Below, piece after piece: positions 18,085 to 26,842 of a DNA stretch of 64,000 bases (the first letter of the stretch is position 1; every line of letters begins with the position of its first letter). Origin of the DNA: Thalassotalea_H sp040779345 (GTDB taxonomy: Bacteria > Pseudomonadota > Gammaproteobacteria > Enterobacterales > Alteromonadaceae); assembly GCA_040779345.1 (NCBI GenBank), contig JBFONU010000004.1, positions 62,001 through 126,000 of the forward strand, given 5' to 3'. The translations under genes and the position numbers were made by a program. The notes below the pieces were generated by a model, which saw only the letters and a program-made list of their open reading frames with translations, searched no databases and was not told the origin of the DNA.

Positions 18085-18429
18085 CAAACGTATTTAACTA
18101 ACTAGCTTTCTAAAAAACAGGCCCAAGGAAGGGTTCCTAAGACCTACAGAACTTTCGCAACAATAGTGGCAATGATCATTGCGGGTTTTATCCATAAAAA
18201 GTGTCCTTCTACATTTTCCTTTCACCTACTGTCATGTAGAAAAAGGCATTACCACTATAATATCGTCATGCCAAACCAATGAGTATCAGCACCGTAAAAT
18301 GACATACAAACATGACTCTCATAAATTTGACAAGAAAACGCCTTTCCAAGCTTGTGACATTTACTTAGGTACGGCACACTATAGATCATAAAATATTTAC
18401 CCAATGACTTATCAAATATAGAGATTAAA
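18085..18429. other. Intergenic region before the dUTPase gene
   Basis: About 345 bp. A 70-codon open frame at 18179-18391 has no RBS or recognisable composition and is not called. No clear terminator with a T tract was found after the DUF2892 gene. A short RBS-like GAGATTAAA precedes the ATG at 18430. Otherwise nothing recognised. Confidence 0.4.
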
Positions 18430-19059
18430 ATGAGCGAATTGTTGACGGCACAAAATCAAATCAGTCAAATGCTAACCATGCAAGATGCGATGAATTCTCG
18501 CGTTAGTGAGACTTGGCGAGAAAACGGTTATGAGTGGTATCGAGCGATCTGGGTTGAATGTGCTGAGATGCTTGATCATCACGGCTGGAAATGGTGGAAA
18601 CATCAAGAGATCGATGTGGCGCAAGTGCAACTTGAATTAGTCGATATTTTTCACTTTGGTTTGAGCTTACGCTTAATGACTGGTGCTAGCCTAGGTGATA
18701 TCACGAACAAACTAGCCAATGAGTTAACGCAAAAAACTGAAGAAAGTGACTTTAAAATTGCACTTGAAAACTTAGCGTCTGCGGCTGTTAGTGACAAAGC
18801 TTTTAATGCTGTAGCGCTTGCCGATTGTATGCATTTAATGAATATGGATTTAGCCGAGCTATTTCGCCAATACGTAGGTAAAAATACACTGAACTTTTTC
18901 CGTCAAGATCATGGCTACAAAGAAGGTAGCTATATCAAAATATGGAACGGTGAGGAAGATAACGAAGTATTAGCAAAATTAGTTGATGAATTAGACGCCA
19001 GTGCGAGCGATTTTCAACAACAATTATACGCCGCTTTAGAAGCAAAATATCCCAGCTAA
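18430..19059 (+). CDS. dUTP diphosphatase, dimeric (dUTPase_2) type
   Basis: A 209-residue all-alpha protein of the dimeric dUTPase family (PF08761), which hydrolyses dUTP/dUDP to dUMP to keep uracil out of DNA. The start carries MLTMQDAMN, and acidic metal-binding clusters are visible in WRENGYEWYRAIWVECAEM and in VQLELVDIFHFGLSL. This family is unrelated to the trimeric Dut of E. coli. It is a stand-alone gene with a promoter region upstream and a bidirectional hairpin downstream. Confidence 0.88.
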   Translation: MSELLTAQNQISQMLTMQDAMNSRVSETWRENGYEWYRAIWVECAEMLDHHGWKWWKHQEIDVAQVQLELVDIFHFGLSLRLMTGASLGDITNKLANELTQKTEESDFKIALENLASAAVSDKAFNAVALADCMHLMNMDLAELFRQYVGKNTLNFFRQDHGYKEGSYIKIWNGEEDNEVLAKLVDELDASASDFQQQLYAALEAKYPS

Positions 19060-19066
19060 GCTAAAA

Positions 19067-19104
19067 AACCTAAGCGGGTCTTTATATTATGACTCGCTTA
19101 GGTT
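19067..19104 (-). terminator. Terminator hairpin shared by convergent genes
   Basis: AACCTAAGCGGGTC at 19067-19080 pairs with GACTCGCTTAGGTT at 19091-19104 (one mismatch, 10-nt loop). On the minus strand it is followed by six T residues (plus A tract 19063-19068), ending the DUF442 gene. On the plus strand it is followed by a weaker T-rich stretch after the dUTPase gene. Confidence 0.75.
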
Positions 19105-19136
19105 CATTTTGTGGTTAGGCAGCATAAAAACAAAAC

Positions 19137-19586
19137 CTACAGTCCCATTATTTCACTTACCTGAGGCACAAATTTAGTTAGACCTGCCTGTAAGCCTTTG
19201 TTTAAAGATTCTTGCGGTGATAGCCCCTCTAACCAAAACGCTTGCAAAGCAATCAATGCCCCCACTCGATTACCACTAGCACAATGAACTAAGCAAGGTT
19301 GTTGTAAATCTAAAATACTTTTCAATTTTTCAGCCGCGCTTTTAGTAAAAGTGCTCATATTGGTTAACGGAATACAATGGTATGCAATGCCCATTTCTTT
19401 CAATAACTGCGCTTCATCAAAATTAGTTTTTTCAGCTTCCGATCTTAAATCGACAACTTGGCTGACCCCGTGTTCTTTCAGGACCTTAAAATCAGCAATA
19501 CTTGGCTGTCCACCAACGACTAATTTTTCATTTGGCACTAATGTATTTATCATTTGTATTTTTTCAATCATTTCACTTGCAAACAT
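19137..19586 (-). CDS. DUF442/TIGR01244 sulfurtransferase-phosphatase domain protein
   Basis: A 149-residue protein with a cysteine-phosphatase-like P-loop, HCASGNRVG, and its catalytic Cys near 102. The N-terminal NEKLVVGGQPSIADF segment is typical of the DUF442 (beta-lactamase hydrolase-like) family, annotated as a putative sulfurtransferase. In BigR-controlled Blh proteins this domain is fused to a metallo-beta-lactamase-fold persulfide dioxygenase. Here the two are separate genes 80 bp apart in one direction. It probably handles thiosulfate or sulfane sulfur together with its neighbour, by inference from that fusion. Confidence 0.8.
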   Translation of the reverse strand: MFASEMIEKIQMINTLVPNEKLVVGGQPSIADFKVLKEHGVSQVVDLRSEAEKTNFDEAQLLKEMGIAYHCIPLTNMSTFTKSAAEKLKSILDLQQPCLVHCASGNRVGALIALQAFWLEGLSPQESLNKGLQAGLTKFVPQVSEIMGL

Positions 19587-19666
19587 TATTAGCTCTCACT
19601 TATTTATATTTTTGACAGCGCTTGATGCAACAACGAATCAACCTCAGCGCTCGGCAAATAGTCACA

Positions 19667-20560
19667 TTATTTTTTCTCTGTATTTGTTACTGGTAGCTTT
19701 AAATACACTTGCTGATTACTCTCTGCTTTAGGAAGATTTCCAGCAGCAATATTCACTTGTACTGAGGGGTACAAAAGTTTAGGTACCGCCATTTGTTTAT
19801 CACGAGTTTGACGAACAGTTATAAAATCTTTTTCGCTATAACTATCTTTCACATGAATATTTTCAGCGCACTGCTCTTCGATACTCACTTGGCAGGTAGG
19901 TTGACGGTTATTTTCAGGATAGTCGTGGCATAAAAAAAGTCGTGTTTGTTTCGGTAAATTTAACAGTTTTTGAATCGACTGATAAAGCATGTGCGCATCT
20001 CCACCTGGAAAATCACAGCGTGCTGTACCTACTTCAGGATGAAACAGAGTATCACCAATAAAAGCAGCATCACCAATAAGGTAAGTGACACTATCATTGG
20101 TATGTCCAGGTGTTGGCAGCACTTTTACATCGAAACTTCCCAAAATAAACGTTTCGTCATCATCAAAGCAATGATCAAACTGCGAGCCATCTGTGGCAAA
20201 ATTTTCAGCGAGATTAAATACGGTTTTAAACGTCTTTTGTACATTGATGATCCCCGCACCAATGGCAACTTTTGCGTGCGTATGAAGGCGAAGAAATTGA
20301 GCCGCACTAAGATGATCAGCGTGTGCATGAGTTTCTAAAATCCACTCAATGGTCAGCTTCTCTTTAGTAATAAATGCCAATAATTTCTCTGCTGACTGAT
20401 AACTCACTTCGCCCGAGGCCAAGTCAAAATCAAGTACCGGATCAATAATAACCCCTACCCGTTTTTGTTCATCAAAAACGACATAAGAGAAGGTGGATGT
20501 AGTAGAGTCAAAAAAGGGCTTCACCGACGGCGACATTTTAGCTTCCTCTTGAGTATTCAA
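19667..20560 (-). CDS. ETHE1/Blh-like persulfide dioxygenase (MBL fold)
   Basis: A 297-residue metallo-beta-lactamase-fold protein with the metal motif THAHADH (His78, His80, Asp82, His83), a distal PTPGHTNDSVTYL histidine, and GDTLFHPEVGTARCDFPGG. This is the pattern of ETHE1-type non-heme-iron persulfide dioxygenases and of the BigR-regulated Blh proteins, which oxidise glutathione persulfide to sulfite. About 50 extra residues follow the core at the C-terminus. It is upstream of the DUF442 gene and probably cotranscribed. Its promoter carries a TGCTAAT repeat also seen in the ArsR-type operator region. Confidence 0.85.
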   Translation of the reverse strand: MNTQEEAKMSPSVKPFFDSTTSTFSYVVFDEQKRVGVIIDPVLDFDLASGEVSYQSAEKLLAFITKEKLTIEWILETHAHADHLSAAQFLRLHTHAKVAIGAGIINVQKTFKTVFNLAENFATDGSQFDHCFDDDETFILGSFDVKVLPTPGHTNDSVTYLIGDAAFIGDTLFHPEVGTARCDFPGGDAHMLYQSIQKLLNLPKQTRLFLCHDYPENNRQPTCQVSIEEQCAENIHVKDSYSEKDFITVRQTRDKQMAVPKLLYPSVQVNIAAGNLPKAESNQQVYLKLPVTNTEKK

Positions 20561-20583
20561 TAAGTAGTTTATTACCCTGACAG

Positions 20584-20618
20584 TAAATTAGCAACACCTA
20601 AATTAGCAAATCATTATA
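20584..20618 (-). promoter_or_regulatory. Promoter with direct-repeat operator candidate for the persulfide dioxygenase gene
   Basis: On the minus strand a TATAAT -10 element (plus 20613-20618) is followed by two copies of TTGCTAATTTA (plus 20584-20594 and 20599-20609) with a 15-bp period. The repeats overlap the likely transcription start, a repressor-like position. The core TGCTAAT is shared with the ArsR-type intergenic region at 13071-13077. Confidence 0.5.
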
Positions 20619-20765
20619 TAGATAATCTACCTGATTTTCTTTTAAGTAAAGGTAACTAAGATTTTTTTATTTTAATAAAAGGAAATTTTTATCCCTCTGG
20701 CACATTAAGTGCTTAGACAATAGTAACTATAAGAACGTCAAAAATTTGAATTATTGGAGAAGACT

Positions 20766-21428
20766 ATGGAATTAATCCTTTTTGCCATGATCAGCCTCAT
20801 TGTTATTGTTGCTTTATTAGCAAGTCGCTTAAACGATAATAGCTTCCCTTTTCCATTTGAAAAGAAAAGTGTCGTCTTTACCTCTGCCGAGAAAAACTTT
20901 CAAAACTTAGTAGAGCAAGCTTTAGGTCAAAAATACCGTATTATTAATCGAGTGAAGTTATCTGATATGGTGACTATTCGTAATGGCGTATCTTCAAAAG
21001 CAGGACAAACCGCAAAAAATAATGCCGATAATAAATATTTAGACTTTGTTATTTGTGATAAAGAGTCAATGAAACTACATGCAGCCATAGACTTAGTCGA
21101 CACCCAAGGTAAAGGCTATAAAGTCAAAAAAGATTGGTTTGTCAGTGGCGCTCTAGAAGCAGCAGCGATTCCCCATATTCGAATAAAAGTAAAAAGTAAC
21201 TACAGTGTTGACGAGATCCGAGCGTGTATCAACAGTCGCTTATTAGGCAATATTAAGCCCGAGCCAAAAATAAAAGGACGTGTTATACCCGCTCCTTTAG
21301 TCCGAGCAAGATCAAAAGCTAAAGAGACAAACACAAATACAGGTGTTATTACGACGGCAGCAGCAACAGCTCAAGCTAATTTACCCAGACAAATATCACC
21401 TCAGTCAATAGCAGCCCTACCGCATTAA
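20766..21428 (+). CDS. DUF2726 domain protein with N-terminal membrane anchor
   Basis: A 220-residue protein from the ATG at 20766, chosen because GGAGAAG at 20756-20762 precedes it. One N-terminal transmembrane helix (about residues 3-18) is followed by a DUF2726 domain: SAEKNFQNLVEQALGQKYRI, FVICDKESMKLHAAIDL and the small end segment IPHIRIKV. The C-terminal 50 residues are Ala/Pro/Thr-rich and probably disordered. DUF2726 is restriction-endonuclease-like in fold and of unknown function. No partner gene is evident. Confidence 0.75.
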   Translation: MELILFAMISLIVIVALLASRLNDNSFPFPFEKKSVVFTSAEKNFQNLVEQALGQKYRIINRVKLSDMVTIRNGVSSKAGQTAKNNADNKYLDFVICDKESMKLHAAIDLVDTQGKGYKVKKDWFVSGALEAAAIPHIRIKVKSNYSVDEIRACINSRLLGNIKPEPKIKGRVIPAPLVRARSKAKETNTNTGVITTAAATAQANLPRQISPQSIAALPH

Positions 21429-21794
21429 GAGGTTAACTAAGCCGTAATTGATTTTGTAACCTTGCTACACTTGTATCAAGGTTGCTTTGTGTATATTAGC
21501 AACGCTATTTTTACCCTTGTTATTACATGAAAGTATCAACCAATGTTTGGCGATATTTATTCTCTGCGTTATTTATTCTCTGCTCCATGTATTAGCTACA
21601 ATAATCCAATACAAACCAATACAAACCAATACAAATAACCTGTTTAAATATCCCTAATTAAAATGACGTTTGCCCGGTAATAATAAGATGGCAAATGAAT
21701 AAAGGAAGCTCCCAGAAGCCCCCTCAGAACGTGATAAAGTGATGATAGACAACAGGGCTAATCGATGTACTAGCCTCAATGAACAATGCTACTG
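21429..21794. other. Intergenic region with a weak hairpin
   Basis: About 365 bp without a supported gene. A 7-bp stem AACCTTG / CAAGGTT at 21458-21483 lies just after the DUF2726 gene but has only a poor T tract. A 10-bp tandem repeat is listed separately. The rest shows nothing recognisable. Confidence 0.4.
21606..21635. repeat. Three tandem copies of a 10-bp unit
   Basis: The unit CCAATACAAA is repeated three times exactly at 21606-21635, in non-coding DNA. It is probably a slippage-prone microrepeat with no evident function. Confidence 0.85.
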
Positions 21795-22544
21795 TTATAG
21801 ATGATAATTTTGCATTAACTGCTGTATATACGATGAATGATTTAAAAGCTCTGCGCGTCGATCGAAATATTCAATAAGCGCTTTCACCTTTGCCCTCGAT
21901 GATTGCTCAGGCGTAAATGCCATGTAAATCTTAGCCTCACTCACACAGCCCGCTTCACGATAGTTTTGCCAAATTCCCGCTTGCATAAGCTCATAAATCG
22001 TTGAATTTTTGGTAAACAAAAACGTATCAATTCTATTTTTTTGAAGCTTTCCTGCATTCTGCAAAATATACCGCTCATGATAAGGCTGAAATTGAAACTG
22101 TTCTAAATGTTCAACCACATAACTATTTAACTCTTCAATTGACGTATCAATAGCAATCCCTACTTGTAACCCTTTTAATGATGCTACATCTAAATATGTC
22201 CACTGAGAGTCTACCTTAGTAAAAAAACACATTTTTTGTACGCCGACTTCGTGCTGAGGAAACAATAAACTAGGCGCTTCGGCTTTGGCTGGTGAAAGTA
22301 ATGCGTCAACTTTCCCCGATAATACCTGTTTTATCGCTCTAGACCATGGAAAATATTGAATCTCTAATTGGTATTCAGAGTCTTTGAATATCTCCTTTAC
22401 AAAATCAACCACGTAGCCTTGTTCTTGCTTTTTAGGGCAAATTTGAGGACACCAATCAATAGCTGCGATAGTGATAGTTTCTGACTGAGTTTCCTTCGAT
22501 AAAAAAGAAAAGGTTAGAAGGGTAATAATTAATAATGCGCGCAT
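21795..22544 (-). CDS. Periplasmic solute-binding protein, family 3 type
   Basis: A 249-residue protein with a signal peptide ending near residue 21 (ETQS-ETI). Family 3 solute-binding features include the early WCPQICP strand region, YVVDFVKEIF, YFPWSRAIKQVLSGKVDALLSPAK and a second-domain LKGLQVGIAIDTS. It is related to, but clearly more distant from, the tandem pair at 6967-8500. It stands alone, with no transporter genes, and its ligand is unknown. Confidence 0.75.
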   Translation of the reverse strand: MRALLIITLLTFSFLSKETQSETITIAAIDWCPQICPKKQEQGYVVDFVKEIFKDSEYQLEIQYFPWSRAIKQVLSGKVDALLSPAKAEAPSLLFPQHEVGVQKMCFFTKVDSQWTYLDVASLKGLQVGIAIDTSIEELNSYVVEHLEQFQFQPYHERYILQNAGKLQKNRIDTFLFTKNSTIYELMQAGIWQNYREAGCVSEAKIYMAFTPEQSSRAKVKALIEYFDRRAELLNHSSYIQQLMQNYHL

Positions 22545-22963
22545 TTAATTAGTCATAAATTTATAATTCACTTAACCTTAATCATATCTAGTAAAAACTT
22601 CAAATACCAATTTAGCCTTGTTTCTAGTCATTTAACAAGAATATGTTGATGAGATATTTCCTCATTGCTTAACGTTACAATTTTGTTATTTAATCCCTAA
22701 GATGGGCGTAGGCGCTATGATGTCTTATGCATTATCGGGTCAAATAGTAGTTGCAGTCATTTGGGGTGGTTTAACTTACCGGTAAAACCAATTACCCCCT
22801 TTAAAATCAGCCTAATTGACTAGTAGCCACCAAAGAAATGATGATGAGCAAAAGAAGGTCACGGCATCGAAGGTTGTTTGCGCTAATCAACAGCAGATTT
22901 TTATTAACGGACACGCTATAATCATGAAATTAATCATTTATTTATCTATTTGAGATTCTCTTT
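22545..22963. other. Intergenic region with a possible gene remnant
   Basis: About 420 bp. A short plus-strand frame ending at the TAA near 22783 reads PKMGVGAMMSYALSGQ followed by hydrophobic residues and resembles the tail of a small drug/metabolite transporter. It lacks a proper start or full length. The region also holds the mtnN promoter. No other feature was recognised. Confidence 0.35.
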
Positions 22964-23674
22964 ATGAAAGCAGGCATTATCGGCGCAATGGAACCAGAAG
23001 TTGCGATTTTAAAAAATAAACTCATTAACCCAACCACGTCTCAAGTAGGTGCTTACACATTTTATCAAGGCCAGCTTGATGGCAACGAAGTTGTTATTGT
23101 TCAATCGGGTATTGGTAAAGTTGCCGCGGCATTAGCCACCGCTTTTCTCATCAATGAATTTCAACCTGATTATGTAGTCAATACTGGCTCAGCCGGTGGT
23201 TTTGAACAATCATTGAAAGTGGGCGATATTGTGATTAGCTCAGAAGTGAGATATCACGATGTTGATGTCACTGCATTTGGCTATGAAATAGGCCAACTGC
23301 CAGCAAACCCAGCAGCTTACATTCCTCACCCTGTTTTAGTTGAAGCTGCAAAATCAGGCATTGAAGCGTTACAAAATATTCAAACACTTGTTGGCTTGAT
23401 CACCACAGGCGATACGTTTATGACCAAAGATGATGACATTGCTAAAGCGCGAAAAAACTTCCCTTCAATGGCAGCCGTTGAAATGGAAGGTGCTGCAATC
23501 GCACAAACCTGTCATCAGCTCAACACGCCTTTCGTGGTTATTCGTTCTATGTCTGATATAGCGGGCAAAGAATCTCCTACGTCATTTGAAGCTTATTTAG
23601 AAACAGCCTCAGTAAACTCATCACAATTAGTGCTGAATATGCTCAACAGTCTAAAAACAGTCAAATTATCGTAG
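22964..23674 (+). CDS. mtnN: 5'-methylthioadenosine/S-adenosylhomocysteine nucleosidase
   Basis: A 236-residue enzyme that removes adenine from MTA and SAH, recycling methionine and feeding the activated-methyl and AI-2 pathway. Hallmarks include GIIGAMEPEV at the N-terminus with the catalytic Glu near 12, TGSAGGF near 77, and VEMEGAAIAQ near 173. SMSDIAG follows near 197 with the catalytic Asp. It is full length and followed after 14 bp by a CobD/CbiB-like gene, a pairing familiar from marine gammaproteobacteria. Confidence 0.95.
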   Translation: MKAGIIGAMEPEVAILKNKLINPTTSQVGAYTFYQGQLDGNEVVIVQSGIGKVAAALATAFLINEFQPDYVVNTGSAGGFEQSLKVGDIVISSEVRYHDVDVTAFGYEIGQLPANPAAYIPHPVLVEAAKSGIEALQNIQTLVGLITTGDTFMTKDDDIAKARKNFPSMAAVEMEGAAIAQTCHQLNTPFVVIRSMSDIAGKESPTSFEAYLETASVNSSQLVLNMLNSLKTVKLS

Positions 23675-23688
23675 TGACGTTACCTTAA

Positions 23689-24669
23689 ATGTTAACGCTT
23701 TTTGAATCATTACCACTAATAACGCAAAACATGATTGTGCTATTAGTGGTTGTATTTCTCAAAGTATTGTTAACAAAAATAAGTCCTTCACTTAAACAAC
23801 AAGCTATTTTTACTTTTTACCGCTTTTATTGTCTGCAATTAGCCGCGAAAGTAAATAAAGAAGCCAATAGCCATACTCAACAAAAAGTCGCTGGGTTTAT
23901 CGCAACAGTAATCACCATAGCTCCATTAGTGATTATTGTTTGGCTGTTTGAAGCCTTTATTGTTGTCCCTGTTATTTGGCAAGCCTTGCTTTTATTTATT
24001 GCCCTCGGCGCTTTTAATTTAAATAGCATAGGGAGCTCGATAGCTAAGGCACTTAGCTCTCAAGATAAATATCAAGCAAAACAATTAATTTCCCCGTGGC
24101 TATCAAGAGATACTGAACAGTTATCGCCTATAGGGATCAACAAGGCCTGCATTGAAATGTTGCTTATTAGAAAGCTTCAACAACACTTTATTGTCGGTTT
24201 TTATTTCATTTTTTTAGGCCCGTTGGCCGCACTCACTTTTCGTTTATTATTAGAAACGCATTACAGTTGGAATATTAAACAACATCAATTTGTGTTTTTT
24301 GGTCGCTTTATCAATAAAACCGTCAATATTTTACAATGGCTCCCGAGTCGACTTTTTTTAATCTTGTTAATGTTCACTTCAATTAACCAACCGATATTAT
24401 TATTTTGGCGACTACTCAAAAGCCATTTTTTAAAAGTGAATAATAATATGCTGATTGGCTATTTGGCCTATGTTTTAGAAATAAAACTAGGGGGCGTTGC
24501 TATGTATAGTAAAAATAAAGTACGCCGAATAGCATTTAACGACAAAGGCCATCAACCTGAAATAAATGATATTCATAGCGCAATAAAGCAACTTAACTTA
24601 GTTATGACCTTAGCCTTAGGACTATTAGTTTCAATCATCATTGTTATTGCTATACTCGTTAATCATTAA
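23689..24669 (+). CDS. CobD/CbiB family (cobalamin biosynthesis-like) membrane protein
   Basis: A 326-residue inner-membrane protein with about five to six hydrophobic segments. The segments AALTFRLL and LPSRLFLIL and the GGVAMYSKNKVRR tract fit the CobD/CbiB family (PF03186), which attaches aminopropanol in adenosylcobamide synthesis. No other cobalamin gene is present in the window. In Vibrio/Shewanella-type genomes divergent CobD-like genes sit beside mtnN, so this copy may have a different role. It forms a run with mtnN and the rhodanese gene. Confidence 0.65.
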   Translation: MLTLFESLPLITQNMIVLLVVVFLKVLLTKISPSLKQQAIFTFYRFYCLQLAAKVNKEANSHTQQKVAGFIATVITIAPLVIIVWLFEAFIVVPVIWQALLLFIALGAFNLNSIGSSIAKALSSQDKYQAKQLISPWLSRDTEQLSPIGINKACIEMLLIRKLQQHFIVGFYFIFLGPLAALTFRLLLETHYSWNIKQHQFVFFGRFINKTVNILQWLPSRLFLILLMFTSINQPILLFWRLLKSHFLKVNNNMLIGYLAYVLEIKLGGVAMYSKNKVRRIAFNDKGHQPEINDIHSAIKQLNLVMTLALGLLVSIIIVIAILVNH

Positions 24670-24690
24670 ACACTTAAAAGGATAATCATC

Positions 24691-25080
24691 ATGAAATCAT
24701 TGTTCACCGCGTTATTGCTCACACTCACTGTATTCACTAGCCAAGCAAATGAAGTTTCGAAGATTTCACAACAGCAGTTATTAAGCATGCAAAATGCGCC
24801 AACAGCGCCTGATTTTATTATTTTAGATGTTCGCAGTGAGGAGGAATTTAAAGCTGGTCATATAAAAGGAGCGATGAATATCAGCCATGACACCATAGAA
24901 CAGCACTTAAATAAATTAAGTGATTATAAAAATAAAACCGTTGTTGTTCATTGCCGTTCAGGTCGACGCGCTCAAACCGCTGAGGCAGCACTGCAAGCCC
25001 ATGGTTTTAAAAAGCTTCGTCATTTAGACGGTGATTATAACGCTTGGCTAGCCGCTGAACTCCCCCTTGTCAAAGAATAA
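24691..25080 (+). CDS. Periplasmic rhodanese-like protein
   Basis: A 129-residue single-domain rhodanese with a signal peptide ending near residue 19 (TSQA). The active loop is HCRSGRR with the catalytic Cys near 88, and the conserved LDVRSEEEFKAGHIKGA block lies near 45-61. It resembles PspE-type exported sulfurtransferases. It is 21 bp after the CobD-like gene and 3 bp before the UPF0126 gene, so all are probably cotranscribed. Confidence 0.88.
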   Translation: MKSLFTALLLTLTVFTSQANEVSKISQQQLLSMQNAPTAPDFIILDVRSEEEFKAGHIKGAMNISHDTIEQHLNKLSDYKNKTVVVHCRSGRRAQTAEAALQAHGFKKLRHLDGDYNAWLAAELPLVKE

Positions 25081-25083
25081 TCA

Positions 25084-25704
25084 ATGTTCGAACTGCTCTA
25101 CTGGTTAGATCTATTTGGCGTTATCGTTTTTGCCCTTTCGGGGGCATTAATGGCAGGACGATATAAACTCGACCCCTTTGGCGTTGTTGTTTTAGCGTCT
25201 GTTACGGCAATTGGTGGCGGAACAATTCGTGATGTGATCCTCGGAACTACTGTATTTTGGGTGGCTGATCCTATTTATTTATTGGTTATTTTATTCACGT
25301 CCATCGCAACGATTATATTAATCCGTCGCCCAAAACGTATCCCTAAACGTTTTTTATTAATTGCCGATGCGTTTGGTTTAGCATTATTTGCAGTTTTAGG
25401 CACACAAAAAGCACTCGAACTCGGTGTACCTGTTACCGTTGCCGTAGTTATGGGAATAATCACAGGTTGTGCAGGTGGAATGATCCGCGATGTACTTTGC
25501 AATGTGATCCCGATGATTTTACGACAAGAAATATACGCGTTAGCCGCCATGCTTGGCGGTTGCTTATTTGTGACTTTCCACTGGCTAGGATGGTCAGATA
25601 ATATGGCCACAATTTTTGCTATTATTGGCGCATTAAAGCTCAGGCTAGCGGCAATTTATTGGCAGGTATCTCTACCTGCCTTTCAAATTGTCGATAAAGA
25701 ATAA
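25084..25704 (+). CDS. UPF0126/TRIC-family membrane protein (YicG-like)
   Basis: A 206-residue protein with seven hydrophobic segments in two homologous halves, each with a glycine-rich signature: AIGGGTIRDVILG near 42 and GCAGGMIRDVLC near 128. This is the two-repeat pattern of UPF0126, whose members form TRIC-like trimeric cation channels. Only 3 bp separate it from the rhodanese gene. Confidence 0.88.
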   Translation: MFELLYWLDLFGVIVFALSGALMAGRYKLDPFGVVVLASVTAIGGGTIRDVILGTTVFWVADPIYLLVILFTSIATIILIRRPKRIPKRFLLIADAFGLALFAVLGTQKALELGVPVTVAVVMGIITGCAGGMIRDVLCNVIPMILRQEIYALAAMLGGCLFVTFHWLGWSDNMATIFAIIGALKLRLAAIYWQVSLPAFQIVDKE

Positions 25705-25728
25705 CCAAACTCTTTATGCTAATTTGAA

Positions 25729-26328
25729 CTAAAAAGCATAACTTACCCCGATATTCAGTGAACTCATCTCTAAATCACCCAAATCGTGATACTGCAAAGC
25801 ACTATTAATACCTATGCCATTATCCCAACGATATTCCCAGCCAGCTTCAAGCAATAAACCAACACCGTCTTCATCAATGGTTTCTGTACGCGCTAACTCA
25901 AACTGATAATCATAAAATTCTGCGCCTACTTTGGCGTAAAGTTTATTGCGCTTATTTAGCAGTAAATCCGTTTTAAATGCGAAGACTATCGCACCAAACT
26001 CAAAGTCGTCTGCTGCAATTTCAAAGTTATCACTGTCATCGCTATAACACTCTAAGATGTCATTAGCATTTTCTTTGCATTGCCAGTCATCAACATCGCC
26101 AGCTCCTAACACACCCACCTCGGCATAATAGTTAGGTGAAAACTGGTAATTATAATACAAGTAGGAATAACCTACGCCCTGTCCATCGGTATCTTTACCT
26201 TTATGTTCAAGACCTCCTCCCCCTAGTTGTAAACCGACGGTGTGAATTTTTTTAAGATCTTCTGCAAACGAGAAATTACTTATTGATAAGGCAATAATAG
26301 TTGCAGTAAAAGCGGTTAATAGTTTCAT
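25729..26328 (-). CDS. Small outer-membrane beta-barrel protein
   Basis: A 199-residue protein with a signal peptide ending near residue 22 (NFSFAE). Glycine- and tyrosine-rich amphipathic strands and a terminal phenylalanine (LNIGVSYAF) indicate an eight-strand OmpA/OmpX-like barrel. A pair of cysteines (WQCKEN...ECYSDD) lies in one extracellular-type loop. It is a single gene of unknown function, convergent with the UPF0126 gene. Confidence 0.72.
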   Translation of the reverse strand: MKLLTAFTATIIALSISNFSFAEDLKKIHTVGLQLGGGGLEHKGKDTDGQGVGYSYLYYNYQFSPNYYAEVGVLGAGDVDDWQCKENANDILECYSDDSDNFEIAADDFEFGAIVFAFKTDLLLNKRNKLYAKVGAEFYDYQFELARTETIDEDGVGLLLEAGWEYRWDNGIGINSALQYHDLGDLEMSSLNIGVSYAF

Positions 26329-26471
26329 GGTTTACCCTTTGTCTGTGTAGTTAAGATGAAACTATTATCTTGGAAAAGTTCACTATTTGCTGTTCAACAA
26401 ATGTGGAGGAATTGTTTATTTATGTAAGAAAACGTAGGAAAGTGAAAGATACACGTCAGCAAAGCATGCTA

Positions 26472-26795
26472 TTAAGCTTCAATCCCCCAGCCATCATTAT
26501 AGCCATTGAATTTAGCGGCTATTTGTTCAAACTGTGCCTCTTGAGCAACAATAGCGTCGTAATCGGGGAGCATTTTTACCGTACAATCTAAATCCCATAC
26601 ATTGGGTGTTTCGTCAGGGTGAATACTCAAAACTATTTCAGGCGCCTTCTCTGTTAGCAGTTTTGCCATTGCCTCTGCTTGTTCTTTTTTCTCAAATAAT
26701 TGAAAAAAAACTACTTTGTGAAGTATCGATAAATCAATACCAGCAGCCTGCATTTCAGCCAATACTTGGCCTGTTTCATCGTTTGGAAAAGTCAT
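26472..26795 (-). CDS. RraB family protein (RNase E regulator-like)
   Basis: A 107-residue acidic protein of the RraB family (PF06877), whose E. coli member binds and inhibits RNase E. The N-terminus MTFPNDETGQVLAEMQAAGID and the closing FNGYNDGWGIEA motif are typical. It is somewhat shorter than E. coli RraB and lacks the long acidic tail, so the family is firm but RNase E control is only inferred. It is a single gene. Confidence 0.75.
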   Translation of the reverse strand: MTFPNDETGQVLAEMQAAGIDLSILHKVVFFQLFEKKEQAEAMAKLLTEKAPEIVLSIHPDETPNVWDLDCTVKMLPDYDAIVAQEAQFEQIAAKFNGYNDGWGIEA

Positions 26796-26842
26796 TTATT
26801 AAAATACCCTTGTCACTCATTTATTCAGAAGATCATCATGAT

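Noticed and set aside
18179..18391. Open frame of 70 codons between the DUF2892 and dUTPase genes
   Set aside because: No RBS, no recognisable composition or domain, and it sits in what looks like plain intergenic DNA.
21680..21760. Segment whose reverse complement (ACGTTCTGAGGGGGCTT) resembles the end of a group II intron
   Set aside because: Only a short match; no domain V fold, no reverse transcriptase fragment and no matching 5' end were seen.
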